NCBI GenBank assembly: GCA_963576565.1
Contig: OY755046.1
Coordinates: forward strand, 63,771,379 to 63,835,378
Reading direction: 5' to 3'
Source: Aspidapion aeneum
Lineage: Eukaryota; Arthropoda; Insecta; Coleoptera; Brentidae
Length of the DNA: 64,000 nt
How positions within the stretch are numbered: position 1 is the first letter of the stretch; every line of letters starts with the position of its first letter. Shown here one piece after another: positions 45,158-58,716 of this stretch. The notes beneath the pieces are model-generated. The model did no database searches, was not told the origin of the DNA, and saw nothing but the letters and a program-made list of their open reading frames with translations. The position numbers were made by a program, and so were the translations under genes.

Positions 45158-46278
45158 ATCGGTAGATTTCGATTTTTCTCAAATTTCAAGTCTTAAAAAT
45201 CGTCGTAAAAAAACCATCCATACGAATCAAGCGGCGGGATATTTTGGAAAAAAATGGCGTCATTTTTTCACTAAAAAAGTAATATTTGTCGGTTTAACAC
45301 ATTGGCTATGTTTTTACGTTAATCGGTGAAATGATAAAAACAGGAAAAATTGGTTAGGTCAAACTTTCCTGGAAAATACATACTTTTTTCGATATTTGAA
45401 TGGGAAAGAACAATTAAATAAAATTTTTAGTAGAAGTGATATTGTATTGCACGGCCTTTTAAAAGTTTTTGACAATCATCTTGTTATCGTTGTCATCCTG
45501 GCTTTTGTTTGTCATAGCAACTTGTCACAACATACCAAGATGTTGATTGAAATGTCAGCACAAATGATATGATGACAGACACAGACTTCTAAAAATTTGA
45601 AGTCTGTGGACATAACCATAATAGTACAGCATGTCACATTTTCGATGGGATTAAATGGGAAACTCTGTTATTATTAAAAATGCTGTAATCAGTTTTTTGC
45701 TCTACCCCGTCGAATAAAACCAATCAATATAGTAATAAAAAAATCCAGGTCATTTTTATTTTTTTATGAGAAATACCATATCTCAAAAACTAAACAATAT
45801 TTTTAAAAATTGACAACGTCATTATTTTGCTCTAAAAAAGTTGCCATAAAAAGGTTTTTACAGAATAAAAGTATTTTGCAAAATAAGCGAGATACAAGGA
45901 ATTATTAAAAATGCAATTTTTTTCAAAAACTAGAGTCTTCGCTACCAATAAAGCCTGCTTTACAATAAGTGACCTTTACCAGGAGTGCTGTAAATTAACG
46001 AACGTTAATTGGCCAAGTTAAATTAAATAATACATAAGATATTATAAACTTTTAGAAACCATAAAGAAAACCATTTTTATACCAATATTTTAAAAGTGAG
46101 GAAAGTCAAACTTTAATGAGGTCTATAACTTTTTATTTTATACTAGCGATTACGATAATTAGCGCAACTATTGATGTTATGGTTAAATTATATGTTTCTA
46201 TAATTTCCAAAAGTAGTTTTTTTATGTCTATTTTTAGACAGTGTGCCTGTTTATAATATGCATTTTGTTATACATATT
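45158..46278. other. Region upstream of LCLAT1
   Basis: AT-rich, would hold the promoter and 5' UTR; no clear core motif stands out. A short palindrome (ACAGACTTC...GAAGTCTGT at 45581-45609) is present. No gene. Confidence 0.3.
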
Positions 46279-46397
46279 TTTACCTTCCTAGCCCGCGTAG
46301 CAATGGCTAGAGAAGGTATTAGTTTCGACAAAAAATTTTTTTTGAGTTAACGCCCAAAATGTGTTATTTGGGTTATTAGCAATATCGTCGTGATGTC

Positions 46398-46434
<37 letters not shown>

Positions 46435-47430
46435 TATTTCTATTCATAACACGATAGCTCCTAAACCGCTGAACCGATTTTCATAAAATTTTCAGGTAAA
46501 ATAGTGTTCGACACTCTAACGAGCTGATTAGAATTTGGTCAAAATCCATTAGTGCTAATGAAAAAAATTCTAACTTTTTAACAGAGCATCGCAAACTTCG
46601 CAAGAGCTTTGGTTTCTGAGATATTAACAAAAACTGTTTTCAAGGCTGGTATAGCATGGCTTCACTTGAATTGTGCTAATAGCGAGGGGTCATCGGCACC
46701 CTAAAATTTTGTACAGCGTCCAACAGGACTTGGGTCCTGACGTGTACTGTTGGGTCCTGTTGAGTACTGTTGGGTACTGTCGTGTACTGTCGAGTACTGT
46801 TGGGTACTGTCGTGTACTGTCGAGTACTGTCGAGTACTGTTGGGTACTGTCGAGTACTGTTGGGTCCTGTTACGAGGTACAAAGCGCGCCCTTCAAAAAA
46901 CATGCGAGCAAAAAAAAAAAAAAAAAAAGGTAATCATGTTTGGGGAAGGCCGACAGGGACAAAGCGCGCGCTCACAAAACTTGCGACCAAAAAAAAAAAG
47001 GTCATCATGTCTTTTCGCATCTACGCCACTGGTTGGGGTTGGGGGGTAGTGTCGAGTACTGTCGTGTACTGTTGAGTCCTATCGCGTACTGTCGAGTACT
47101 GTTGGGTACTGTCGTGTACTGTCGGGTACTGTTGGGTCCTGTCGTGTACTGTCGAGTACTGTTGGGTACTGTCGTGTACTGTCGAGTACTGTTGGGTACT
47201 GTCGTGTACTGTCGAGTACTGTTGGGTTCTGTCGTGGTACTGTCGGGTACTGTTGGGTACTGTCGTGTACTGTCGAGTACTGTTGGGTACTGTCGTGTAC
47301 TGTCGAGTACTGTTGGGTCCTGTCGTGGTACTGTCGGGTCCTGTTGTGAAATTTGTACAGTACTGTTGAAAGCTGATGACCCCTCGGCTAATAGGCTAGC
47401 TAGGAAGGTATCAGATCCGTCATGGATCCA
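46279..47430 (+). mobile_element. Second dispersed family, copy 5, split by an insertion
   Basis: TACCTTCCTAGCCCGCG end at 46281, (GT)n at 46398-46430, core CCGATTTTCATAAAATTT at about 46472, and beyond the insertion (46683-47386) the CTAGGAAGGTATCAGATCCG end. The flanking duplication GCTAATAG lies within this family's own sequence. Confidence 0.75.
46683..47386. mobile_element. TIR element with GTACTGT-decamer minisatellite core
   Basis: Ends CGAGGGGTCATCGGC and, inverted, CGAGGGGTCATCAGC. Exact 8-bp target duplication GCTAATAG (46675-46682, 47387-47394). The core is two blocks of a 10-bp minisatellite (GTACTGTCGA, GTACTGTTGG, GTACTGTCGT) at 46738-46870 and 47045-47340, separated by a MITE-like A-rich segment. 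All frames over it are repeat-derived. Same end type as 57605-58247. Confidence 0.88.
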
Positions 47431-47441
47431 TTTAGCAATAC

Positions 47442-47740
47442 TGTCTGTATGTGTGTATGTATGTCTGTCCGTAACACGATAGCTCCTCAACCGCTAAACC
47501 GATATTTATGAAATTTTTAGGTAAAATAGTGTTCGACACTGAAACGAGCTGATTAGATTTTGGAAGAAATTTAGAGTAAGAAAAAAAATAGAGCACAACA
47601 CATTTTTCTCGAAAATTTGTGTTATAAGTGAAAACTTTGTAGAGGCTTTCGTTTCTGAGATATTTACAAAAACCTGTTTTCAGGCTAATATAGCATATTG
47701 TTCACGTTTAATGGGCTAGGAAGGTATCAGATCGGTCATA
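47442..47740 (+). mobile_element. Second dispersed family, copy 6 (partial)
   Basis: Starts in a CTGTATGTGTGTATGTATG microsatellite, then CGTAACACGATAGCTCC, core, GTGTTCGACACT and the GGCTAGGAAGGTATCAGATC end. Directly abuts copy 5. Bases 47741-47989 hold no recognised feature. Confidence 0.65.
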
Positions 47741-47989
47741 TATATTTTTTAAAATATAATGGGAATGACTCTAGAGAAGGCCAAATTAACAAAAAAATCA
47801 CATATAACATGGTGGTAAACAACTCTTTGTTTTTAAAACATAGGATTTTCAAAGTTTTAAGAGTGGGTAAAAAGGGGTTTACCAAAAAAGAAAATTTGTA
47901 AAAATGTATTATTTAGTTTTTTGATAAAACGACATGTTGAAGAGTTACTACAGGCTATGGGTAAAAAACTTTAAAAATTTAACTCTTTT

Positions 47990-48695
47990 ATTAGCTCACA
48001 CTACTACTATAAGTAGTGTGAGCTATGGTAATCCTAATTTTTTCGAAAAAAAAAAGTTGCTCCGATTTCAAAATTTTTTATATATCTTTGCGTTTCAGAT
48101 GATTTTGAAACTTTTTTGTTTTGCTGTCTGTCTGTCTGTCTGTCTGTATGTCTGTCTGTAACGACCAACCCGCATAACTCAAAAACCGCTTGTCCGATTT
48201 TAATGAAATTTGGTACCTAAGTTGGGTCTTGGGCCGTGATGGTCCCATTTAAAAATGAACAAAATCCACCGAACGCAAGCCAAATAAAAGGGTGGGGGTA
48301 GATTCCAAAAATTAGAGTTTATGTGAAAATATGGCGTGTGTGATATCAAACGAAAGGTAATTAAGTCTGGAGTTAAAAAAATGAATTTTAGTTTATTTTT
48401 AAAAAAAGGGTGGGGGTAGATGTCAAAAATTAGAGTTTAAGTGAAAATATGGCGTGTGTGATATCAAACGAAAGGTAATTGAGTCTGGAGTTAAACAAAA
48501 TACATTTTAGTTTTTTTTTAAAGGATGGGGGGTAGATTAAAAAAATTTGAGTTTAAGTCAAAACATGGCTTGTGTGGTATCAAACGAAAGGTAATTGAGT
48601 CTGGAGTATTTCAGTTTTTGATTATATTAGCTCACACTATAACTATAGTACCTAGTGTGAGCTTAGGTGCCCATAGATTGGCAGAGTATTTTTAC
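47990..48695 (+). mobile_element. Hairpin-capped CTGT-microsatellite element, copy E
   Basis: Both hairpins (47994-48025, 48629-48663), short (CTGT)n at 48124-48150, core at about 48196 and three internal units. Ends TTGGCAGAGTATTTTT. Confidence 0.8.
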
Positions 48696-49510
48696 ATGCT
48701 ATCCTGATTTTCTACTTTTTATCCCTGATCTGTCACTTTTTATCCCGTGGATAAAACACTTTTATTCCTAAAATTCGGGACAAAAACTGCACTATATTAT
48801 ATGTATTTTATTAACTCACCTTCTTAAAAAGAGACTTCAAAAAAGAAACACAACTTAACAAACACACTAAAATATAACAAGAGAAATTTAAAAACAGGGT
48901 TTTTGTTCCTTTAAACAAACCAAATATGGCGTCTGGAAACAAATGAAGCTGGATCTATCCCCAGCATTCACAGCCTCCCTTTATTTGGACCCTGGAAACT
49001 GGGAGTCTTCTCAATAATTGCAAATAGGCCAGTAAAGGAAGATCAATATCAAATTTGTACTTAGGTAAATACTATGCGAAAATAAGTAATCTTTCTCTTT
49101 GAAAGTATAAAAAGTTGATTTAGGGTTTTCAATACATTTTCGTTATATTAGTTTTTAATGAGCCAAAATTAAGTGTCCAGTATCCTAAGTAAACAACCTA
49201 TTCCTTTGTAAAAAAAGGTTTATAAATTTTATAAATGTAAAATTTAAATTGTGCCTGTTGTTCACGATATCATTACCCTATTATAACTATAATAACTTTA
49301 TTTTGACCCATTATCTTATCAGCAATGGCAGCTGCTACAGGGAGGGGAAGGGGGTAGTTCCCTTCCAAAACTAGACAACAAACAGTATTTTTAATTGACA
49401 TTTAAAAAAAGTTAAATCGTCCCTTACGACATGATTGTCTAGTTCTTTTTATTCTGTGTGGTTAACAACAAGCGATTAATTGGATGAACTTTTTTAGCGT
49501 AAATAATTAC
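48696..49510. other. Spacer without recognised content
   Basis: AT-rich with a somewhat GC-richer patch (48950-49015). No gene or repeat boundary identified. Confidence 0.3.
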
Positions 49511-49511
49511 A

Positions 49512-50060
49512 AGCCGGCAGCGCCGCGCGGGGCAAGGTTTCAATTTCACCCATTTTTCAGCGGTGTATGGGTGGCTGTTCTCACGCAGGGGCAGAAGGAA
49601 TGTTTTTTGTTGGCGTCGGCCATATTTATCGTGCGTAAACGTTCGTTGCCCTTTCTAGTATTGCTGGTTCTATCCTTAGTGAAGACGTATAAGTTTGTTT
49701 TGATTTGGGTTTTGTCAGTAGTAAAAAGCCGAGCCGGTCGCGTGTCATTGTTTGTTTTCGTTATCGTTTGTTTATAAAATGGTTATAAATACCGTCGATC
49801 ATATAATTAACTATGCAAATTTAAATACGTTGACATATGAACTTCGACTACAAATAAAATTTTTAGGGCCACATAGACCGGACCTAAAAATTAACCAAAA
49901 TTTTAGTGTAAGTAATGCCGAGGGGTGTCCAATAAAAGCTTATAATAGAAAATTTAATAAAAAATTTTACGATTCTGAAAACTGGTTGTGCGGTTGTAAA
50001 AAAAGAAATGCTTTTTTTTTGCTTTATTTGTCTTGTTATAATTAATCCACGAAGTGATCC
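49512..50060 (+). mobile_element. hAT-type element 5' end with TTF-type zinc-finger start
   Basis: A GC-rich leader beginning CAGCGCCGCGCGGGGC precedes an ATG at 49779. The frame (88 aa) contains FLGPHRPDLKINQ, FNKKFYDSENWLCGCKKRNA, which resembles the N-terminal TTF-type zinc finger of ZMYM1-like hAT transposases. The expected CFxC part is lost by one extra T in a T run (about 50015), after which the alternate frame reads FFCFICLVI. The catalytic part is absent. Confidence 0.5.
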
Positions 50061-50536
50061 TGCGTACAAAGGGAATGTGTGATATCAAGCACTTTAGTTA
50101 AAAGTTAAAAAGACACAAAGTAAGTGGTATTCATTTAAATAACCACATAGAATTTTCTATGCTAGGCAACTGATATTAGGTGCCAATTGTATAGTGCCTA
50201 TAGGCAAAACATTACCGAACATAATGAAAATGTGACAAAAATGAGACATACTTAGTAGGGTAATAGACTGTTTAAAACTCTGTGGGATTTTTGAGGTTGC
50301 TTTACAGGGCCATAAAAAAGAAAGGCGAATTGACTTTATCTATAAACAAATCAACTAAAAACTACACCAAGTAGCTGCTTGTTTGGAAAATACTAAATTC
50401 AAATTGTTTCGGTAAGTTTTTTATCTCATTTTTCATGCAATTTGAATTTCAGCCCCCCCCCCTCCAATTTATTACGTCATCAGCCACCACTGATCTATTA
50501 CCCATCGATTTAAGGCAGTATCAAAAAATCTTCCAC
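50061..50536. other. Spacer
   Basis: Includes a C run at 50454-50463. No gene seen. Confidence 0.3.
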
Positions 50537-50621
50537 AACTAGCCCACGGGACACGATATTTGACAATAAGCCTCTAAACTAATATCAGAAGGACTAAAAA
50601 TTAAAAATCAAACGATGCTTT
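50537..50621 (+). repeat. Direct repeat, left copy, flanking a TIR element
   Basis: 85 bp from AACTAGCCCACGGGAC to AAACGATGCTTT. Matches 52022-52118 except for two substitutions and a 12-bp indel. Confidence 0.9.
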
Positions 50622-52021
50622 CCCACATAGCACAAAAATCACATCAATGTTAAATTCACGTGAACAAAAATAACAAAGTTTTTTTTTACTTTTAACAACC
50701 TCATACCATGTAATATTTATTTTGTTAAATCTACATGCTTAAAGATAACTTAAAAACAAGGAGAAATCAAGCTATAAAAATATACTTTTTGCTGAAGTTT
50801 CTGGTGCTGTGTTTATAACGTGTTTTTTACCCGCGTTATTTTCATGTACAAAATTCACACTTGAAAAGTCCTCCACAACATGTTCTAAAACGCCACTAGA
50901 TTAAGACTTCTCAAACCTACTGACTTTCTGCGTCTTTTTTGGTCACGTTTTTTTAATAACATTTTTTTAATTTAAAAGAGACGCGCAAGGAAGATATAAA
51001 AGTTCACTTCAAGACAATTTTAAAGGCAATATAAAATATCTATGTATCTATCTATATACATCATGTTTTTTTAAAAGCTAAACAAGATTTATGAACAGTA
51101 ATCACTTTTACAGAATATTGTTACGGGTTCAGCACAACAATTAAAACTCGCAATTGTTGAAAACGATACGTCAATTTATTTCGACAAATTATGTACAAAA
51201 ACACGCACTTAAACTTACTAATAATTTGCTAACAATTCACTACTTTAATACGCCTATTAACTTCGCCTTAACATCTAGCGATCACTACCATTGGTTATCT
51301 CTGACTGCCCGATGCACGACGTCCGGCCCTATATATAACGGGCTGCCTATTATTCGAGAATTTTCCATCCTTGTTCGATTCGGAATTATTCCAACCTTTT
51401 CTAGAACACGGACCGTTCGCATACCAGTTTGTCACAGATAACGCAACTAAAACCTAGATTAAGAATACAACCATAAAATACGTCAACCTAATACTACACT
51501 AAACCTAAATAAATTCTAACTATAAAATTTAAATAACTTAAATTTGTAACAATATTAATGTGTCTTTATCAGGTTAATAACAGATGCGTCGTGATCGTGG
51601 ATTAGGGATCAGTCCCTTAACAGGTTTTTGGAGTTTAGAGGCCAAAGCACTGCCTGATAGATTTCGTCAAAGTAAAAAATCCCGACTATAGATGGCGATG
51701 CTGCTAGTAAAATCTCAAAAATATTCCGTAGCAAAGCCATGCAAGTCGCGTTCTAAAATTCGTGTAGAAAAGGCGTGAATCTAATGTGATTTTAACGTAA
51801 AAATAACTTGAAACTAACGTAAAAACATTGCTGTTTTAATTTTATAATAACGTTATTACAACGCAGTTTTTAGCAACGTTATTTTTTATAACGTTAACGA
51901 ATGACCTATTAAGCTTGTTTTCATATATGAAATAAACGTTTCTTTCTAGCAGCTTTTAAAATCAACGTTTTTTTTTCTCACGCCTTTTTTACCTGTTAAA
52001 CACGTGATTGTGCTATGTGGG
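50622..52021. mobile_element. 1.4-kb TIR element ending in CCCACATAGCAC
   Basis: Left end CCCACATAGCACAAAAATCA; inverted right end CCCACATAGCACAATCACGT. It lies exactly between two copies of an 85-97-bp direct repeat. The interior holds a solo LTR (51119-51551) and AACGTT-rich subterminal sequence (51780-51900). No transposase frame. Superfamily unknown. Confidence 0.75.
51119..51551 (+). mobile_element. Solo LTR, Ty3/gypsy-like
   Basis: Begins TGTTACGGGTTC and ends TTTGTAACA, flanked by the 4-bp duplication ATAT (51115-51118, 51552-51555), a target preferred by several insect gypsy-type elements. TATATAA near 51331 could be its TATA box and AATAAA near 51510 a processing signal. No internal region or coding sequence is present. 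The strand is chosen from these signals. Confidence 0.65.
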
Positions 52022-52118
52022 AACTAGCCCACGGGACGCGATATTTGACAATAAGCCTCTAAACTAATATCTGAAGGACTAAAAATTAAAAATACAAAAT
52101 GAAATCAAACGATGCTTT
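52022..52118 (+). repeat. Direct repeat, right copy, flanking a TIR element
   Basis: 97 bp; same as 50537-50621 plus ACAAAATGAAAT, ending AAACGATGCTTT and running on into ACTGGCC. Confidence 0.9.
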
Positions 52119-52671
52119 ACTGGCCTAAGGGAAAATATCACCCCCTGAAATCAAGGGCCGAAGCCGCTAGAGAAAATCAATAATGCAATGCCAACTTTAG
52201 GGATTGCATGTATTACTTACCTAACAAGTTAGTAAAGAAACACCAAAATTAGAATAAGCAAAAAATATTTAAAATACATTATATCTGTAATTGCCATCAT
52301 ATGGTGATTAACAAACATCATATTATTTATAACTTATAAAAAAAATTCACTATTTTGCATTGAAAAAAAAAGTTAATATTCAAAAACTAAACACATAAAG
52401 AACTCCCGTCTTATCGACAATACATTACTTTTTGTTATAAATGTTGCAAAAATTATTAAAATCATTGAACTACAGGTTACATTTTTGTCATACTCAGACT
52501 AAATCGTATGATTTGTATATGCACTACTGAATCAATTAGTTAAGTTTTCTTTTCTAAAAATAAAATAAGAAATAATGGGAAACCCATACATGCAGTTTTG
52601 GGAAGCACCAAGAGTGTTTCAGTGGCGCGCCCACAAAAATCAAATAAATTTAATTTCTTTTATAATTATTA

Positions 52672-52904
52672 GGGATCTATTGCAATAAAGCCAGGCACAA
52701 ATTGTTTTACATTAAAAACTGACAGTTGATCTTTCAAAATTGACATACCAAAGTCGAATTTAGAAATCCAGTCGTTTATTTTCAATTAATAGTGGCGTTA
52801 CTATTAATTCCGGCTCTTAGAATACACTTATTTTGAAAGAAGATGCGAAACTGTCAATATAGTGCTCGGCACAATTTGTGCCTGGCTTTATTGCAATAGG
52901 TCCC
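52672..52904. mobile_element. Small TIR MITE with 5-bp duplication
   Basis: GGGATCTATTGCAATAAAGC and, inverted, GGGACCTATTGCAATAAAGC form the TIRs (about 35 bp); TATTA flanks both sides (52667-52671, 52905-52909). No coding capacity. The spacer 52119-52666 has no recognised feature. Confidence 0.85.
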
Positions 52905-52925
52905 TATTATAATAAAATCAGAACA

Positions 52926-55272
<2,347 letters not shown>

Positions 55273-55820
55273 ATTATTAGGTAGTGTAGGATTCGTTTCG
55301 TGCGTCTTTCTTATTTTGTACAGATAGAGTGGTCCAGATAAAACTAAATAAAGATTTTGGAAACGCTAATAGATACAATTTTGGCTAAATAAGGAAAAAG
55401 TTGCGCTATTCCGAGCCCAATCAAACGGTGTATCGAAATTAAAAATATTTACACGGGTTTCTGGGACTTTCTGCATATTTACCTATATCGTAGTTTTTAC
55501 GCTCTCAAGACCCCCCAAGGCAAGACGTTCTGTCTAGTTACGCTGCTGTTTGTTTTTCTGCTTGTAAGTAATCCCATTTGATATTGAGGGGTGTTTTTTC
55601 AATAGTGTAGGATCCAGACTTTTAAATAATAAATGTATAGTATAATAGAAAAAAAAATTCGGACTTCCATTTTTTTTATTTATTTTAAACACGACGTTTT
55701 GATAAGTATAAGCATCTTTAACCATTTTTAACGGTAAACTAAAGAGTGGTTTGGTATGTCTGTGCTTGGTTGACTGCAGACTTCTGTATTCTGCATTATA
55801 AAAGCAGCTTCAATAAACTT
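55273..55820. other. Spacer downstream of the small gene
   Basis: AT-rich; would contain the 3' end of the 79-residue gene. No other feature seen. Confidence 0.3.
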
Positions 55821-56060
55821 TTATTTTTGCCAATTATTATGCAAAATTTTAGCTTCAGACCATTTAATCCTGTGATCATTTGAAGCATGATCCGCTAAAC
55901 CGGGGTTTTCACTATCACCTAATGGGTGCTTTTTGGATATCCTCTGTGCGCCCCAGTAAAGTAGTAGGAATAAATTTATGACACCGATTGTTTCCCATAG
56001 CGCGGCGACAAAATGTTCATCCTGATTCGCTTTTTCAATCATGGTTTCACAAAACTCCAT
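55821..56060 (-). CDS. Small single-pass membrane protein, 79 aa, unrecognised
   Basis: ATG at 56060 in a good context (AAGAATGG), stop TAA at 55823-55821. Not recognised. Residues about 17-38 (VAALWETIGVINLFLLLYWG) form one membrane segment, followed by basic RISKK and a polar tail. Composition is complex, unlike the repeat-derived frames nearby. An AATAAA overlaps the stop. A 73-bp intron (GT at 56150-56149, AG at 56079-56078) just upstream would remove part of the 5' leader, and an in-frame TGA 6 nt before the ATG sets the start. No function is proposed; it could be chance, but the structure looks gene-like. Confidence 0.45.
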   Translation of the reverse strand: MEFCETMIEKANQDEHFVAALWETIGVINLFLLLYWGAQRISKKHPLGDSENPGLADHASNDHRIKWSEAKILHNNWQK

Positions 56061-56077
56061 TCTTCAAAACTGAATAT

Positions 56078-56248
56078 CTGACAAAAATTTCTTACGTTTT
56101 CTTTACTTTAAAAAAAATATCATCGCCCACATCATTGGCAATCACCTTACTGGAACAGGGAGGCAGAGCTTCTGATGCGGCACAAACCATAGTTTCGCGC
56201 CGTTCCCTTTCCTCTCCCATTTTACGAACAGGAGGTGCCTCTCCACCA
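56078..56248 (-). other. Candidate 5' exon and short intron of the small gene
   Basis: An exon 56248-56151 (acceptor AATGCAG at 56255-56249, donor GTAAGG) then a 73-nt intron. An upstream frame from ATG 56220 reads MGEERERRETMVCAASEAL and, spliced, ends 3 nt before the downstream ATG: a 27-residue uORF. GC content is clearly above the surroundings. Splicing is inferred only from sites. Confidence 0.35.
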
Positions 56249-56965
56249 CTGCATTAGTGTCAAAAATTGACACATCCTGTTCGTTGGAAATTGACAGCTA
56301 TTTTTTTGCGGGAAAAACAAATACCTACTTCTTACCTGTTTTGCTTCACACGACGGAATTCCTTATTATTTTCAGGTTGTGTTTAAGTTACAAAAGTTCT
56401 TATTTTAAAACCTTGAGCTTATGGAATGTTAATAACACCCAGCAGATTATTATTTTGAAAATTTTTTGAAGTTGTTGAGGCTCAATCTAGAACCATCAGA
56501 CAGAAAGGTTATTGCAGGAAACATACAATAACGGCATTATTTTTCGAATTTGTTTTAACAATTATGCTTTGACTAAACTTTCTTTTGGATAGTCAACACA
56601 AGATTAAAAAACACATTTTTAAAAGCGTAAATATTCTATAATTAAGTTCTTAAATATACAAATAAAAAAATAAATGTTAAATAAATTAAAAAGTAATAAA
56701 TTAAAAAGTTAAAAGTTTAATAAAAATATTAAAGCTTATATTACAACAAACTGGCACAATAGACAGTTGACAGTTTACTTAAAATTAAAATAAAATTTTA
56801 CCTGCATAAATGTAACAGCTGTATTAAGGTCCCAACATAGGTACCCCATCGTACCCACTGACAAAATAGTATAAATAAAAAATGTGTTAATAATACATTT
56901 AAGTATAATTATTTTGTATAAAATTCACCTAACAAATTTAACATTTTATTAATTTTTAATTTACT
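56249..56965. other. AT-rich spacer
   Basis: Contains repeated AAATTAAAAAGT-type words (56640-56720). No gene seen. Confidence 0.3.
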
Positions 56966-57425
56966 ATTAATTTTTTTTGAGATAACGCCGAAAATGTGTT
57001 GTTTAGGTGTATTTGGACCTTTCTTAGCAATATCGGCGTGACGTCTGTCTGTGTGTGTGTATGTCTGTCCGTAACACGATAGCTCCTAAGCCGCTGAACC
57101 GATTTTCATAAAATTTTCAGGTAAAATAGTGCTCGACACTGTTACAATTTGATTACATTTTGGTCAAAATCCATTACTGTTAATGACAGTTTTTAGACAG
57201 TTAAAAAATTGAAAATATACTAACTTTTTAAGGAAGTATCGCATCAGTAGTCGGTTTTCGAAATACAGGAGTACATATTTTTCTCAATAATTTGTTTTAT
57301 AACCAAAAACTTTATAGGAGCTTTCGTTTTTGAGATATTTACATAATTGCCGATATAATAGCATGGTGCTTACTTGGAGTGTGCTAATGGGCCAGGAAAG
57401 TACCAGATCTTTCATGGATCCATTT
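56966..57425 (+). mobile_element. Second dispersed family, copy 7
   Basis: GATAACGCCGAAAATGTG end, CTGTCTGTGTGTGTGTATG microsatellite at 57043, CGTAACACGATAGCTCC, core CCGATTTTCATAAAATTT at 57099, GTGCTCGACACT, and the AGATCTTTCATGGATCC end. Confidence 0.75.
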
Positions 57426-57604
57426 ATTTTAATATATTTTCCTGTATTTTATTTAACAGAACTTACGGATCGTGTCTTTTTTCGTAGTTCGCGATATTTA
57501 ATAAAAAATTGTATAAGCATTCCGCTAGATACCAAAAACACTAACAATTTTTTTTTAAATGCATCGAATATAGTTCCTAGTTTTTTTTTTAAATTGGCAT
57601 TACC

Positions 57605-58247
57605 CGAGGGGTGAACTAACCCAAAATGTTTACACCGATTGTGAAAATCCACAATCTTTTGCTAAGATTGTGAGGGATTGTGGAGGACTGTGCAGCGGCG
57701 TAGCGTGCCTGAAGGGGCGGGGGGGACCGACAGCCAATCAAAAATTCTTGCAACCAAAACAAAAAGGTCATCATGTCTATAGTTTCCTTTTCCGCCCTCT
57801 TAATTTACTGTTACCGGCCTTGCTGCTTAATAACGATTAGGGTGCTGGGGCGCCATGCCAGTACCCTCAGGGCGGGAGGGCGACGAACCCCCCGCGCTTC
57901 CTACGCCACTGGGACTGTGGTAAGATTGGGAGGGATTGTGTTAAGATTGTGAAGGATTGTGAGGGATTGTGTTAAAATTGTGAAGGATCTCGATCGAACC
58001 CCCCGCGCCCCCCTACGCCACTGGGACTGTGGTAAGATTGGGAGGGATTGTGTTAAGATTGTGAGGGATTGTGAAGGATTGTGAGGGATTGTGTTAAGAT
58101 TGTGAGGGATTGTAAAGGATTGTGGTAAGATTGTGAAGGATTGTGAGAGATTGTGGGTGATTGGGAGGGATTGTGTAAAGATTGTGAAGGATTGTGAACA
58201 GATTGTGAGAAATGTGTACACCGATTGTGAGAGCTGTTCACCCCTCG
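57605..58247. mobile_element. TIR element with GATTGTG minisatellite core
   Basis: Ends CGAGGGGTGAACTAACCC and, inverted, CGAGGGGTGAACAGCTC; flanks GCATTACC (57597-57604) and GCCTTACC (58248-58255) are an 8-bp duplication with one change. The core is about 10-11-bp units (GATTGTGAGG, GATTGTGTTAA, GATTGTGAAG). A hAT MITE (57693-57911) is nested in the array. Same end type as 46683-47386 but a different minisatellite. Confidence 0.85.
57693..57911. mobile_element. hAT MITE nested in the minisatellite
   Basis: Starts CAGCGGCGTAGCG, ends CTACGCCACTG; exact 8-bp duplication GGACTGTG (57685-57692, 57912-57919) derived from the minisatellite unit. Confidence 0.88.
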
Positions 58248-58300
58248 GCCTTACCTTAGCAAAAAATATAAGGTAGACTCAAATAAGTTATAGCATAAAT

Positions 58301-58610
58301 CAGTGGCTCACCCAGGAATGTGTCTTGGGGGAAGCCCAACAGCTAAAAAGGGCGCCTCTCAAAAATCCTACGACCACAAAAAAAAAGGTCATCATGTGTG
58401 GGGGAGGCCGACAGCTTCAAAGGGCGCCCTCAAAAAAAAAAAGGTCATTCTTTTCGCAACTACGCCGCTGCTTAGGGTTGGGGGGGGGGGGGGGGGCGAA
58501 GCCTCCTGATGTCAAATTTTAATGTATTTTTCGTGTTTTATCATCAAATATGTAGAAAATATATTCAAAAATCTAAGGCTTGCGGGCCCCCCCCCCCTGG
58601 GTGCGCCCAT
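58301..58610. mobile_element. hAT MITE with GCATAAAT duplication
   Basis: CAGTGGCTCACCCAGG at the left and CCTGGGTGCGCCCAT at the right; GCATAAAT at 58293-58300 and 58611-58618. Internal A-rich and G-rich runs (GGTCATCATGTG, G14 tract) and frames over it are not genes. Confidence 0.85.
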
Positions 58611-58716
58611 GCATAAATACATGTTCAAAGAATAGAAAAGTGAAGCGCTCATAGCTGGCCTTGGAAACAATGGCAAATTTAAATTCGCGGATTAGAATTG
58701 TCACGGATTAGAATTG

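Noticed and set aside
46673..47490. Several frames up to 180 codons rich in VLLGTVVYCR or PNSTRQYTT
   Set aside because: Products of the decamer minisatellite; no stops occur in the repeat by chance.
57449..57652. 67-residue - strand frame with a hydrophobic stretch and a basic tail, followed by GTAAGT at 57466-57461
   Set aside because: Its start lies in the GATTGTG minisatellite element and the upstream side lacks a proper acceptor. Phases do not fit the neighbouring candidate exons.
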